Source: Legionella sp.
Lineage (GTDB): Bacteria; Pseudomonadota; Gammaproteobacteria; Legionellales; Legionellaceae
Assembly: GCA_030680075.1 (NCBI GenBank)
Contig: JAUXWR010000131.1
Coordinates: forward strand, 62,001-126,000
Direction: 5' to 3'
Length of the DNA: 64,000 nt
Below the pieces are notes generated by a model, which saw nothing but the letters and a program-made list of their open reading frames with translations, did no database searches and was not told the DNA's origin. The position numbers and the translations under genes were made by a program. This document shows, one piece after another, positions 24,445 through 34,269 of this stretch; position 1 is the stretch's first letter; every line of letters begins with the position of its first letter.

Positions 24445-24519
24445 AATGGATGTCGTCCCGGAATTTAGTAAGACTTGGTGAGCGTGCGAGCCTAGTCTTA
24501 CTTAATGTCCGGGATCCAT
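24445..24519. repeat. Imperfect palindromic repeat (REP-like)
   Basis: ATGGAT-x-CCCGGAATTTAGTAAGACT on the left pairs with AGTCTTACTTAATGTCCGGG and ATCCAT on the right, with a few mismatches, around a GC-rich loop. The ending GGGATCCA also ends the hairpin at 44481-44500, so both may belong to one extragenic family. A smaller hairpin, GCACT-x4-AGTGC, follows near 24530. Confidence 0.55.
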
Positions 24520-24569
24520 TCTACTCCGTGCACTTTGTAGTGCAGAAATCAAGAAGTTGACCACCAGTA

Positions 24570-24640
24570 CATGTGCTTCGGAGACGGGATTTCCACCCCT
24601 CCTCAGCACGTACGGTTTCGTGAGTGCTACTTAAGGTCTT
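24570..24640 (-). repeat. Dispersed palindromic repeat, copy 2 (inverted)
   Basis: Read on the plus strand, GTGCTTCGGAGACGGGATTT, then CCACCCCTCC and CACGTACGG-TTTCGTGAGTG, matches the complement of the block at 36615-36705 (TGCTTCGAGACAGGGGTTTT, then CACCCCCTC and CACG-TACGTGAG) in order. The gap 24268-24696 holds only this, the REP-like palindrome and a hairpin CTGCTC...GAGCAG near 24650-24690. I see no gene in it. Confidence 0.55.
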
Positions 24641-24696
24641 GACTCAACCTGCTCGTATCCAGACTATGAAGGCTTCATCTGTGAGCAGGGTAGTTC

Positions 24697-25650
24697 TTAT
24701 TCCTCTTCAGCAAACATCGAGCTAACCGACTCTTCAACATTTACACGTTTGATAGCCTGAGCAAGCATATCAGCGAGGCTGACTACTCTGATTTTGGAAC
24801 ATTGTCTTGCTTTTTCTGATAAAGGAATGGTATCTGTTACAACGACTTCATCAAGCTCTGAGTGCATAATATTATCCACAGCAGGGCCTGAAAGGACTGG
24901 ATGAGTAATATAGGCACGCACACTAATCGCGCCATTTTTCTTAAGTTGCTCGGCGGCGGAGCATAAAGTACCGGCCGTATCGACAATGTCATCAATAATG
25001 ATGCAATTCCTGCCAGCAGGTTCACCGATAATATGCATCACTTCTGATTTATTGGGTCCACTGCGTCGTTTATCAATAATAGAAAGTTCTGCGTCGTTAA
25101 GGCGTTTAGCCATTGCTCGGGCACGAACGACACCACCCACATCTGGTGAAACCACCATAAGATGCGGCAGACTTTTAAGCCTGATGTCTTCAAATAAAAT
25201 AGGGGTGGCATATACGTTATCTACGGGCATGTAAAAAAAGCCCTGTATTTGGTCTGCATGCAAATCGACGGTTAATACCCGACAAATACCTACAGAAGCC
25301 ATCATATCTGCTACCACTTTTGCAGTAATGGGCACACGAGCAGAGCTTACTCGGCGGTCTTGCCTCGCATAGCCAAAATAAGGAACAACGGCGGTGATTC
25401 TGCCAGCAGAAGAGCGCCTTAGCGCATCTGACATCGTCAGTAATTCCATTAAATTATCATTAGTAGGCGCGCAAGTTGATTGGACCACAAACACATCTTT
25501 GCCCCGCACATTTTCGAGGATTTCAACCATGGTTTCTCCATCGCTGAAGGTTCCAACAGTTGCCTTGCCAATTGGGATTTGGAGGTGTGAAGCTATTTCG
25601 AGAGCAAGTTCAGGATTGGCATTGCCAGTAAAAATCATCATAGTTGACAT
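24697..25650 (-). CDS. prs: Ribose-phosphate pyrophosphokinase
   Basis: This enzyme makes PRPP from ribose 5-phosphate and ATP for nucleotide, His and Trp synthesis. It is 317 residues (E. coli 315). Conserved motifs are [18 protein letters not shown] at the start, [18 protein letters not shown], the flexible-loop [21 protein letters not shown] (metal and regulatory site), [19 protein letters not shown] and the PRPP loop [14 protein letters not shown]. The tRNA-Gln gene lies upstream on the same strand. Confidence 0.97.
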   Translation of the reverse strand: MSTMMIFTGNANPELALEIASHLQIPIGKATVGTFSDGETMVEILENVRGKDVFVVQSTCAPTNDNLMELLTMSDALRRSSAGRITAVVPYFGYARQDRRVSSARVPITAKVVADMMASVGICRVLTVDLHADQIQGFFYMPVDNVYATPILFEDIRLKSLPHLMVVSPDVGGVVRARAMAKRLNDAELSIIDKRRSGPNKSEVMHIIGEPAGRNCIIIDDIVDTAGTLCSAAEQLKKNGAISVRAYITHPVLSGPAVDNIMHSELDEVVVTDTIPLSEKARQCSKIRVVSLADMLAQAIKRVNVEESVSSMFAEEE

Positions 25651-25827
25651 GTGTAAAAAGCCTTCGATTGAGGTTAATCAGTTAACTTAAACACATAGCA
25701 GAAGACAGCTAGAAAGATATAATTATTATTTGAGCGATCAGATCAACGCATCCTTCCCAGATATCTTCTGCCGTCTGTTTACTTGAACCCGAATTCATAG
25801 TGAATCAGGGTGTATCAAACAAGAAAT

Positions 25828-25902
25828 TGGCTGGGGTGCTAGGATTCGAACCTAGGTATGCAGGGATCAAAACCCTGTGCCTTACCGCTTGGCGACACCC
25901 CA
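25828..25902 (-). tRNA. tRNA-Gln (anticodon UUG)
   Basis: The minus strand reads TGGGGTGTCGCCAAGCGGTA at the 5' end, the usual bacterial tRNA-Gln start. The anticodon stem is CAGGG/CCCTG around the loop TTTTGAT, giving anticodon TTG. The T arm has GGTTCGAATCC, and the acceptor stem TGGGGTG pairs with CACCCCA. The 3' CCA is encoded. All four arms fold. It lies upstream of prs. Confidence 0.96.
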
Positions 25903-26078
25903 ATAAGTTATAGATTCTTTTTAATCATCCATGATAAAAACACCGCTGCCTCAGCTGCAATGTGCTGCGTATTTTGCAGAGAAATTAATCGGTTGTCAAC
26001 TCAGGTTTAACATTTTTTGGCTTTGCAAGAATTCTAGTGGAGAGGAAATGTGCAACCCTATTAAATTAAGCACTATTT

Positions 26079-26107
26079 GACGTCCCGAGACTTGTTCTCG
26101 GGACGTC
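26079..26107. terminator. Strong 12-bp hairpin downstream of lolB
   Basis: GACGTCCCGAGA (26079-26090) and TCTCGGGACGTC (26096-26107) form a perfect stem with a CTTGT loop. It follows the lolB stop on the minus strand. A T-run is missing, so it is either a poor intrinsic terminator or an extragenic palindrome. Confidence 0.5.
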
Positions 26108-26128
26108 TGGACTCTCTCAGAGCAGTAC

Positions 26129-26815
26129 CTAAACATTCCACCGTTTAATAACAAACTTGATGGATACCCCATTTCCTTGTAAGCGGATATTGCTGGGTAA
26201 TACCATGTTGCCAACATTCTTATAACCTGCGTATTGAATAGTAAAGCCTGCCTGGCGAAGAACCATTATATGATTAGAGGCATCACGTTGGGCTGACTGT
26301 ACCGCGCCAGGAGCGGGGATTCCGCGTACCCAGTAATAGAGATTATTTACTGGTAAACGAACGCCTGTTTGTTGTTTTAATAATTCATCCCCATTGCTGG
26401 ATGAGGCTGATTTAGGTCCATCTTTATAGGTTACAGTGCTGCCTTGCTTTTGGATGAGAATTGTACCGCTGCCGAGTGGACCAAATAAACGGATTTGATA
26501 GGAGCCAGCCCCTCGTTGAACCCAGTTAACTGAAGCGCTCCAGGCTTTCTTTGGGCCACGAGCAGCCATAGCACCTGACAGTTCGAAGGATGAGGGTACT
26601 GCTGTTGAAGAGCTGACACGCGTGGCTTTTTGGCCAGGTGCTTGTTCTGTTACTTGCACTTGTTCCCCAGGTCGAACGGATGTATTTCCTGGAGCAACTT
26701 GCTCTTGCGCGGGCAGGTTTTGTTGAGTCGCATCAAGGGGTGCTGATGCTTTATGTTGTGCGCAAGCAGTTAAGAGAGCGAGAGATAAAAAACCAAGTCG
26801 TTTGAGCATAGTCAT
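26129..26815 (-). CDS. lolB: Outer-membrane lipoprotein insertion protein LolB
   Basis: LolB receives lipoproteins from the LolA carrier and inserts them into the outer membrane. From the ATG at 26815 (AAGGAT 8 bp upstream) it has 228 residues. A type II signal peptide ends in the lipobox LTAC with Cys18. A Gln/Pro-rich linker of about 70 residues follows, longer than in E. coli. The LolB domain includes FELSGAMAARGPKKAWSASV, WVQRGAGSYQIRLFGPLGSG, LPVNNLYYWVRGIPAPGA and the end LPSNIRLQGNGVSIKFVIKR. In many gammaproteobacteria ispE lies between lolB and prs, but it is absent here. Confidence 0.93.
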   Translation of the reverse strand: MTMLKRLGFLSLALLTACAQHKASAPLDATQQNLPAQEQVAPGNTSVRPGEQVQVTEQAPGQKATRVSSSTAVPSSFELSGAMAARGPKKAWSASVNWVQRGAGSYQIRLFGPLGSGTILIQKQGSTVTYKDGPKSASSSNGDELLKQQTGVRLPVNNLYYWVRGIPAPGAVQSAQRDASNHIMVLRQAGFTIQYAGYKNVGNMVLPSNIRLQGNGVSIKFVIKRWNV

Positions 26816-26838
26816 TTGCAAGATCCTTAATCCATTAA

Positions 26839-27435
<597 letters not shown>

Positions 27436-27439
27436 ATTC

Positions 27440-29167
27440 ATGAACAGCTTTTTCATTCACTGTTTAATCAGTGTCGCATTTTTTTTGGGGTTCAATTCAT
27501 CATTACAAGCGGGATCTTTAAGTGAGACGCCTCCCGGTTACGCTGTAGCCAGCGCTCATCCCTTGGCGACGAAAGCCGGTTTGGATATCCTTGCCGCCGG
27601 GGGAAACGCCTTTGATGCAGCTATTGCGGTTAGTGCGGCTCTCGCTGTTGTGGAACCTTATCATTCCGGTTTAGGGGGTGGCGGGTTCTGGCTATTATAT
27701 GACGAAAAAACTAAAAAAAATTCATTTATCGATGCCCGTGAAGTAGCACCTATTCTGGCTCATAAAGATATGTTTATTGGGAAAGATGGTCAATTAATAC
27801 CTGGGTTGTCGCTTAATGGGGGACTTGCTACCGCTATCCCCGGAGAGCCTGCGGCTCTAGCCTATATTGCGAAACACTATGGGCGATTATCACTCGCTGA
27901 AACCTTGGCTCCGGCTATTAAACTGGCAGAAGAAGGTTTTGAGGTGGATGCGCAGTTTGTTTATTTCTCAAACATGGATGACCGTTTGGAAAAATTGCAA
28001 AGTTATCCTGCAACAGCCGCTATATTTTTGAACAACGGTCAGCCATTTAAACGCGGCGAGCGCTTGAAACAACCTGACTTGGCTCATACTTTACGATTAT
28101 TGGCGAGTGTGGGTCATGATGGATTTTATCGAGGAGAGGTTGCAAAAAAATTAGTAGAGGGTGTACGAGAGGCTGGTGGTATATGGACGCTTGAGGATTT
28201 AGCCCGTTATCAGATTAAAGAGCGCGTCCCTTTGCAAGGTGCTTATCATAATATGTTAATTATAACGGCACCTCCTCCATCACAGGGGGGCGTTATTTTA
28301 TTGACGATGCTTAATATTCTGCAGGGTGTGGAGCTTGACAGTTTAACGAAAGGGCAGTGGGTTCATTATGCTGTTGAAGCAATGCGGTTAAGTTACTGGC
28401 AAGCTAATCATTCATTAGCTGATCCGGATTTTACAAAAATCCCGCTGGAGACGCTTCTTTCAGCTCGTAACGGACACTATTTACGTTCGTTAATTTCTGC
28501 AACCAAAGCCACCCCCAGTTCACAATTAGCCGGAGAAAAACCCGCTGAAAATCATCACAATACGACACATATCGTTATTTTGGATAAGGAAGGGAATCGG
28601 GTTTCGGCAACCATGACGATTAATTACATTTTTGGCTCAAGTGTAGTTGCCCGGGGAACAGGTGTTTTACTCAATGATGAAATGGATGATTTTACGACCA
28701 AGGCCGGTGCAAGCAATGTTTTTGGGCTTGTGGGGAATGAAGTTAATCGTATTGAGCCTGGCAAGAGACCTTTATCAAATATGACGCCCACTTTTCTGGA
28801 AATGCCAGGGCGACTAGCGCTTATAGGCACACCTGGTGGGAGTCGAATTCCAACAATGGTATTTTTAAGCTCATTATTATTTCATGATTTTAAAGGCGCA
28901 ATCAGCATGGTTTCAGCCATGCGCTTTCATCACCAGTATTTACCTGATTGGCTGCAATTTGAGCCGGAGAGTTTTTCTCCCGCATTGCAGGCGGAATTAA
29001 AAGCGATGGGTTATCAATTAATGCCATTAAAGCAATATTATGGTGATATGCAGGCGATTACCTGGGATAAAGCGCTTAATATTATTACCGCAGCATCTGA
29101 TCCACGGCACATTGGTTTAGCGCGTACTATTACCCCTGTTAATGGCAGTTATGGGGTTGGTCATTAA
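27440..29167 (+). CDS. ggt: Gamma-glutamyltransferase, exported
   Basis: Ggt transfers or hydrolyses gamma-glutamyl groups, for example from glutathione, in the periplasm. The 575-residue precursor has a signal peptide (to about residue 24). The large-subunit motifs ASAHPLATKAGLDILAAGGN and GLGGGGFWLLYD are clear. Autoprocessing occurs before Thr375 in HHNTTHIVILDKEGNRVSAT, which becomes the catalytic N-terminus of the small subunit. KRPLSNMTPTF and GTPGGSRIPT (substrate and oxyanion sites) follow. It is 4 bp after coaD. The product fits a role in glutathione and amino-acid supply. Confidence 0.95.
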   Translation: MNSFFIHCLISVAFFLGFNSSLQAGSLSETPPGYAVASAHPLATKAGLDILAAGGNAFDAAIAVSAALAVVEPYHSGLGGGGFWLLYDEKTKKNSFIDAREVAPILAHKDMFIGKDGQLIPGLSLNGGLATAIPGEPAALAYIAKHYGRLSLAETLAPAIKLAEEGFEVDAQFVYFSNMDDRLEKLQSYPATAAIFLNNGQPFKRGERLKQPDLAHTLRLLASVGHDGFYRGEVAKKLVEGVREAGGIWTLEDLARYQIKERVPLQGAYHNMLIITAPPPSQGGVILLTMLNILQGVELDSLTKGQWVHYAVEAMRLSYWQANHSLADPDFTKIPLETLLSARNGHYLRSLISATKATPSSQLAGEKPAENHHNTTHIVILDKEGNRVSATMTINYIFGSSVVARGTGVLLNDEMDDFTTKAGASNVFGLVGNEVNRIEPGKRPLSNMTPTFLEMPGRLALIGTPGGSRIPTMVFLSSLLFHDFKGAISMVSAMRFHHQYLPDWLQFEPESFSPALQAELKAMGYQLMPLKQYYGDMQAITWDKALNIITAASDPRHIGLARTITPVNGSYGVGH

Positions 29168-29374
29168 ATGCGCATAATTTAATACGAGTGAGCCGTAAAT
29201 TCAGCGTGCAGGATTATGAAGTTGACAGTTCACATTGGCAATTACAGAAATGTACGCGCCATAGCAGCTGCAAATATATTGTTGCGCTCAAACTCCTCAA
29301 GGTATATTAACTAAGTGAATTAACTCTTTTTTTACGTTATTATAACGATGTGATATGACTTAAAAAGGAGCAGA

Positions 29375-29734
29375 ATGAAAGCAAAATATTTAGCATGTTC
29401 AATTTTATTATTGAGCATGAGTAATGTGGAAGCAGGACTTGATTGGACTACAGTTCATAGCAGAGCAAATTGCTTTAATAATGAATCAATAACCTGGTGG
29501 TACCTACATCCCTATAATTGGCGAGTGGTGAGTATCCATAATTATAAACGCAAGCCCCAACATCATATTGATACTGGTTATAATTATAATTGGCGTGTAG
29601 CCGCAATACACGTTGGAGAAAGTATGGGTGCGGATTGGGATGTCTCGGGTTATCATTACTTGTATGACTACTCAACTCAATTCCCTTTTGATACAACTTG
29701 GGCTAAGACGTGCAGTATTATTGATGGTTGGTAA
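29375..29734 (+). CDS. Small exported protein with a duplicated YNWRV motif
   Basis: This 119-residue protein has a signal peptide (KAKYLACSILLLSMSNVEAG, cut about residue 20). The mature protein is rich in Trp, Tyr and His. It contains a repeat, YNWRVVSIH at 47-55 and YNWRVAAIH at 71-79, which suggests a duplicated beta-hairpin. Cys33 and Cys113 could form a disulfide. AAAAGGAG precedes the ATG. I recognise no family. Its last codons lie 5 bp before the next gene, which is also exported, so the two are likely made and exported together. Confidence 0.7.
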   Translation: MKAKYLACSILLLSMSNVEAGLDWTTVHSRANCFNNESITWWYLHPYNWRVVSIHNYKRKPQHHIDTGYNYNWRVAAIHVGESMGADWDVSGYHYLYDYSTQFPFDTTWAKTCSIIDGW

Positions 29735-29739
29735 ATAAA

Positions 29740-30495
29740 ATGAATAAAAAAAATAAAGTAATTATTTTAAGTTTATTGCCTTCGTTGTTGTTTGCAATGA
29801 ATGATGAAAATGGGCCTTCGCAAGAAAGCCAGGATTATGCAAAAAAGGTTCTAACCGAATTAGGTTTACCACTTCCTGGATCGGGAATTCATATTATTCC
29901 TCGCTCGTTAATGAGTTTACCACCTGAAGCAATTGAAGAGCATAATAAAATTGATGCTCAAATGAAAACTCAAGGCTTTGTTAAGGAAAACACGACGCGC
30001 CCAACAGAATTGTTAAATTTTAAAGACCATGCAAAAACAGAATTTGCAATGTATAACCATAACGATTCTGACAGGGGAACTCATCTTAGACATTCCGTTT
30101 CTGAACTGAAAATGGCTTATATTTTTAAAGGGGTTCCTAAATCAGAAATGACGCATTACATTGGCATAGCACCCCAAGGAAGTTATCATAATGAAGGATG
30201 GTCTGGTGCTGGGCAGTTTTTTGATAATAAGCACGTTGGAAGTTGTGCTTATGGTGAAATGAGTGTGAAAGTGACTAATACCGCTGTTACTTTGGCAATG
30301 GAAGGTGTGTCTTATGAGGTAAATAACAAGCCCACCGTTATGTATGTCATTGGTAATAAAAACTCTGGTTATTTATATAAAATAAGATGGTTTGATGATG
30401 ATTATTTTAGAGAGCTTGAATGTGCGAATATGAATTATTCTGCCAATATCACTAAAAAATTTATCGAACTGGCTCAACGAATTGATTCGAATTAA
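29740..30495 (+). CDS. Exported protein of unknown function
   Basis: This 251-residue protein has a short signal peptide (NKKNKVIILSLLPSLLFAMN). I chose the ATG at 29740; an in-frame TTG at 29728 overlaps the previous gene and adds only four residues. The mature protein has an acidic, Pro-containing N-terminal part (GLPLPGSGIHIIPRSLMSLP) and a beta-rich second half (AYIFKGVPKSEMTHYIGIAP, GSCAYGEMSVKVTNTAVTLA). Cys residues at about 170 and 229 may pair. No family is recognised. It is coupled to the YNWRV gene 5 bp upstream and is followed by a 15-bp hairpin. Confidence 0.75.
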   Translation: MNKKNKVIILSLLPSLLFAMNDENGPSQESQDYAKKVLTELGLPLPGSGIHIIPRSLMSLPPEAIEEHNKIDAQMKTQGFVKENTTRPTELLNFKDHAKTEFAMYNHNDSDRGTHLRHSVSELKMAYIFKGVPKSEMTHYIGIAPQGSYHNEGWSGAGQFFDNKHVGSCAYGEMSVKVTNTAVTLAMEGVSYEVNNKPTVMYVIGNKNSGYLYKIRWFDDDYFRELECANMNYSANITKKFIELAQRIDSN

Positions 30496-30507
30496 TAAAC
30501 AGTAATC

Positions 30508-30550
30508 AGGTGTAGGTGTGAGTGGATGATATCTGCTCACACCTACACCT
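30508..30550 (+). terminator. 15-bp hairpin after the exported gene pair
   Basis: AGGTGTAGGTGTGAG (30508-30522) and CTCACACCTACACCT (30536-30550) are perfectly complementary with a 13-base loop. It is placed 12 bp after the stop of the exported protein. The T-run is poor (TGTGTT), so it may need Rho or may protect the transcript end. The rest of the gap to 30684 shows no gene. Confidence 0.6.
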
Positions 30551-30683
30551 TGTGTTGAATATTGCGCTACTGTATTCCTGCAGTCATTCAGGTAATCGGG
30601 CTTTTGGTAAATCGTCTGTTCACGCATTATTGTTATTTGCTTTACCCCCAATCTCCCTTGAACCTGACTTGACGGAATTGAGA

Positions 30684-31427
30684 TTAAGACGATTCTGTTT
30701 GCTCACCAACCAATTCTTTCATTGACTGATAAATTCGCTCAATTAATTCCTCTTTATTTTCCAGCGTATATTCCGAGGCATCAACGGCTTTACCAATATG
30801 GACTTCAGCCGTTTGATTGAGGTTAAACTGTGTTGAGCGTGCTGGCAAAATATCAAAAGCCCCCCGAATCCCGATGGGGATAATAGTCGCCTTGGCTTCA
30901 ATGGCGGTAACAAAAGCCCCTTTTTTAAACGGCGCGAGTTTTCCATCTGTAGAGCGGGTACCTTCTGGTGCAATCCATATAACAATGCCGCTTTCCATGA
31001 GTTCACGGACGTATTGCAAATCCTTCAATGCATTACTGCGATTTCTTCGGTCAATAAAGGGAAATTCGGCCGCCGCCATGCCCTTACCAAAAAGAGGAAT
31101 CTTTGAGAGCTCCTTCTTGGCTAACATCCTGATGGAATGATTGGGAAAAACCTTATAGCTAATAGGAATATCATACACACTGGCATGGTTACACATAATA
31201 ATAGTGGCTTTACCCGGTTGTGGTTCCACGTTATAAGGATTAATAACCGTGCATTTAACCCCTACAATATCGAGCAAACGATTAATCCAGCGATCAATGG
31301 TGGTATCGACCCAGGGGCGATTAATTTTTCCGAAGAGGCGCATGCTGACAGCACGAACAGAGGCATTAAGTGTATAGAGCATGGAAAGCAAAATTATCCA
31401 TCGACTGCGAAGCTTGCTGATTTTCAT
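30684..31427 (-). CDS. plsC: 1-acyl-sn-glycerol-3-phosphate acyltransferase
   Basis: PlsC converts lysophosphatidate to phosphatidate at the inner membrane. The ATG at 31427 (247 residues) has AGAGGTC upstream; a longer frame to 31535 would overlap mutM. Residues 10-30 form an N-terminal membrane helix (WIILLSMLYTLNASVRA). The acyltransferase motifs are CNHASVYDIP (the HX4D active site), FGKGMAAAEFPFIDRRNRS and APEGTRSTDGKLAPFKKGAF (the EGTR motif). The gene lies on the minus strand downstream of mutM, 81 bp beyond the mutM stop. Confidence 0.93.
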   Translation of the reverse strand: MKISKLRSRWIILLSMLYTLNASVRAVSMRLFGKINRPWVDTTIDRWINRLLDIVGVKCTVINPYNVEPQPGKATIIMCNHASVYDIPISYKVFPNHSIRMLAKKELSKIPLFGKGMAAAEFPFIDRRNRSNALKDLQYVRELMESGIVIWIAPEGTRSTDGKLAPFKKGAFVTAIEAKATIIPIGIRGAFDILPARSTQFNLNQTAEVHIGKAVDASEYTLENKEELIERIYQSMKELVGEQTESS

Positions 31428-31507
31428 AAATACTGACCTCTTTAAAACATGGGCTGATAATACTGTAAGTATAGGCGCTTGCAAATGCCCAACGAGCCTT
31501 AAGCTGA

Positions 31508-32326
31508 TTAGGCGAGGATTTGGCAGCCAGGACAAAAAGCGGAACTTCGCCCCGCAATGCGCACTATTTCAATTAGGGTATCGCAGCGAAAGCAGGGTTG
31601 ATTTTTTCGTCCATATACGAGCAATTCATTAGCAAAATACCCAGGCTTGCCATCGAGTGCATAAAAATCTTTTAATGTGGTGCCACCGGCCGTAATCGCC
31701 TGGCGCAGTACTTTTTTTATATAACTGATAAGTATTTCAAAGCGCTCGTAAGAAATTGAGCCGGCTGGTGTTTCTGGATGAATGCCTGCGAGAAAAAGGC
31801 TTTCTGTCGCATAAATATTGCCAACGCCAACCACTACTTCATTATTCATAATAAATGATTTGATGCTTTGCGTTTTTTTATGGGCACGATTAAATACATA
31901 GCTGCCGTTAAAAGTGTCATCCAGCGGCTCGACACCTAAGTGAGAGAGTAGAGGATGTTCGAGGGGATTTTGAGTAAGATAAAGCCAAAGCCCAAAACGG
32001 CGCGGATCTTGATAGCGAAGAATTAGGCCATTTACTAATTGAAGGTCAATATGATCATGTTTGCCTGCAAGGGCGCCTTTATTAGCAATCCGTAAATGAC
32101 CCGACATGCCAAGATGAATTAAGAGGCAGCCTTTTGACAAGTGCAAAAGAAGATATTTGGCGCGGCGCTCAATAGCCCGTATTTTTTGACCAACAGAAAA
32201 TTGCAGATCCGGTGAAACAGGTAATCGTAATTGCTGATGACGTGTCACCAGTTTATCAATAGTTTCGTCGAGTAAATAAGGGCTAATTGCCAATCGGGTT
32301 GTTTCTACCTCGGGTAATTCAGGCAT
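31508..32326 (-). CDS. mutM: Formamidopyrimidine-DNA glycosylase
   Basis: MutM (Fpg) removes 8-oxoguanine and related oxidised purines. It is 272 residues, close to E. coli (269). The mature N-terminus PELPEVETTR carries the catalytic Pro2 and Glu3, RAKYLLLHL contains the catalytic Lys, and QSIKSFIMNNEVVVGVGNIY is the helix-two-turn-helix. The C-terminal zinc finger is YGRKNQPCFRCDTLIE, then AFCPGCQ, with four Cys. The start codon overlaps the stop of the upstream small membrane gene, so translation is coupled. Confidence 0.97.
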   Translation of the reverse strand: MPELPEVETTRLAISPYLLDETIDKLVTRHQQLRLPVSPDLQFSVGQKIRAIERRAKYLLLHLSKGCLLIHLGMSGHLRIANKGALAGKHDHIDLQLVNGLILRYQDPRRFGLWLYLTQNPLEHPLLSHLGVEPLDDTFNGSYVFNRAHKKTQSIKSFIMNNEVVVGVGNIYATESLFLAGIHPETPAGSISYERFEILISYIKKVLRQAITAGGTTLKDFYALDGKPGYFANELLVYGRKNQPCFRCDTLIEIVRIAGRSSAFCPGCQILA

Positions 32327-32556
32327 TATTTACGATCATTGTGTTCTATGATGCGTCCCTCTGTTTTGGTTAATGCTTTGGTTGGGAACAGAAAATTTTT
32401 AATGACGGATATTATCCATAATACACCCCCAATGAGAATGCCCCAAAGGAGTACGTAAGAAAACATTATAACCAAGCCAACGATTAACGAAAGTGCTACC
32501 CCTATTAATAAAAAAGGGATTAAGGTCTGTAGCATTTGTTGGAATTTATTGTTCAT
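32326..32556 (-). CDS. Small two-helix membrane protein
   Basis: This 76-residue protein has two hydrophobic helices (LIPFLLIGVALSLIVGLVIM and YVLLWGILIGGVLWIISVI) and a positively charged tail ending ALTKTEGRIIEHNDRK. Its stop overlaps the mutM start by one base. No family is recognised. The overlap suggests it is translated with mutM, but nothing links it to DNA repair. Confidence 0.65.
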   Translation of the reverse strand: MNNKFQQMLQTLIPFLLIGVALSLIVGLVIMFSYVLLWGILIGGVLWIISVIKNFLFPTKALTKTEGRIIEHNDRK

Positions 32557-32795
32557 TGGCGGCGTCCTGGTAATTAAACGGCTAAATTGTAATTTTTTTT
32601 GTCATAAATGTGACATAAGCAAACGTTAAAGGGCAAAATGTGATATTATTAAATATATAGTACTTTATTCAATCTGATTAGTCTTATTTGAAAAAAAATA
32701 CCAGTATTTCTATTCAGTTTAGCATCTGTTGCGTAAGTTTGTATCTAATAGCATAATACTTGTGTTTCAGATTATATTTCCCAAGGGAGAAATCC

Positions 32796-33983
32796 ATGAT
32801 TTTCGGCGTTTTAAATCTTTCATTTTGGGGTTATGTAATAGCTACCGTAATATTAACCCAAATTACTATTGCGGCTGTTACTATTTACCTTCATCGTCAT
32901 CAAACTCACAGAGCACTGACATTGCACCCCGTTGTCAGCCATTTTTTTCGCTTCTGGTTATGGGCAACTACTGGAATGGTCACTGCCCAATGGGTGGCAA
33001 TTCATCGTAAACATCATGCGACAACGGATGTAGAGGGCGACCCTCATAGTCCAAAAGTCCTCGGCTTGAAAAAAGTATTCTGGCAGGGTGCTGAGCTTTA
33101 TAAGATGGCATCAAAAGATAAAGAAATGGTCGCCAAATATTCGCATGGTACACCAGACGACTGGATAGAGCGCAATGTTTATTCGCGTCATTCTGCTCGT
33201 GGTATTATCCTGATGCTTCTGATTAATCTGATTTTCTTCGGTATTCCCGGGCTTACCATCTGGGCGATTCAAATGATGTGGATTCCTGTGCATGCAGCTG
33301 GTGTAATTAACGGCATAGGCCATCATTGGGGCTATCGCAATTTTGAGTGTCATGATGCGGCAACCAACATTATTCCCTGGGGATTTTGGATCGGTGGTGA
33401 AGAGTTACACAACAATCACCACACTTTCGCCTCCTCTGCCAAGTTTTCAGTAAAATGGTGGGAGTTTGATATCGGCTGGCTGTACATTCGTTGTTTATCG
33501 GCCCTTGGTTTGGCGCGTGTCAAGAAATTGCCGCCGAAGCTTGCTAAAGCGGAAGGTAAACTGCAGGTGGACTTGGAAACAGTAAGAGCAGTCGTCAGTA
33601 ATCGTTTTCAGGTAATGTCTTATTATTATAAACGCGTGGTTCGCCCGACGCTTAAAACAGAAAAGCGTGTGGCGTCTACCGACAAATCAGAAAAAAAATT
33701 GTTTCAACGTGCGGGGCGTTTGTTGCGCTTGCAAGACAGTTTGTTATCGCCAAGAGCGAAAACGCGTCTCCAGGCTTTATTGGCCAGCCGTGAGCAATTG
33801 CGAGTAGTGTATACCTATCGTCAATCACTGCAAAACATCTGGTTGAAAACCGCGTCTTCACAAAAAGAGCTGGTTGAATCCTTGCAACAATGGTGTAAAC
33901 AAGCAGAAGAATCTGGCTTGGATGTGTTACACCAATTTGCTCAGCAGGTGAAAAATTTTGTACCCAAACCTGTTAAAGCTTAA
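32796..33983 (+). CDS. Delta-9 fatty-acid desaturase
   Basis: This 395-residue integral-membrane desaturase is of the acyl-CoA/stearoyl type. The three histidine boxes that bind the di-iron centre are present: HRHQTH at 33-38, HRKHH at 70-74 and HNNHH at 205-209. Two transmembrane pairs surround them. The ATG at 32796 has AAGGGAGA upstream. The last 130 or so residues form a hydrophilic, helical C-terminal extension (LPPKLAKAEGKLQVDLETVR and onward) that is longer than the minimal family. The product probably introduces double bonds that set membrane fluidity. Confidence 0.9.
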   Translation: MIFGVLNLSFWGYVIATVILTQITIAAVTIYLHRHQTHRALTLHPVVSHFFRFWLWATTGMVTAQWVAIHRKHHATTDVEGDPHSPKVLGLKKVFWQGAELYKMASKDKEMVAKYSHGTPDDWIERNVYSRHSARGIILMLLINLIFFGIPGLTIWAIQMMWIPVHAAGVINGIGHHWGYRNFECHDAATNIIPWGFWIGGEELHNNHHTFASSAKFSVKWWEFDIGWLYIRCLSALGLARVKKLPPKLAKAEGKLQVDLETVRAVVSNRFQVMSYYYKRVVRPTLKTEKRVASTDKSEKKLFQRAGRLLRLQDSLLSPRAKTRLQALLASREQLRVVYTYRQSLQNIWLKTASSQKELVESLQQWCKQAEESGLDVLHQFAQQVKNFVPKPVKA

Positions 33984-34269
33984 TCCTCGCTGATTTACTT
34001 ATTGCTATAACATATCTTGTGCAACACAGGGTAAGTTATAGCAACTCTTAAAAAAACTTCTATTACATTCTTATCTTTCAAAAAGCAGTTGCAAATGGCG
34101 TGAGAGCGACTAAGATAATGAAGACAGGGAGTGTTTTATTCGTTAAAAATGTATTAGACGCTCAAATATCTTGCGCCTGCTTCTTTCCACATTAATTAAA
34201 AATGCTAATAAAGCACCTGCTCAAATCACATGCTTGTCTTTGGTTGGAATTACCTACAGGGAGTGTTTT

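Noticed and set aside
24570..24700. Group II intron or retron remnant suggested by the GTACGGTTT motif
   Set aside because: The same block, with the same flanks, recurs at 36615-36705 and partly at 12520-12612, so it is better explained as a dispersed palindromic repeat. No maturase or reverse-transcriptase sequence is present.
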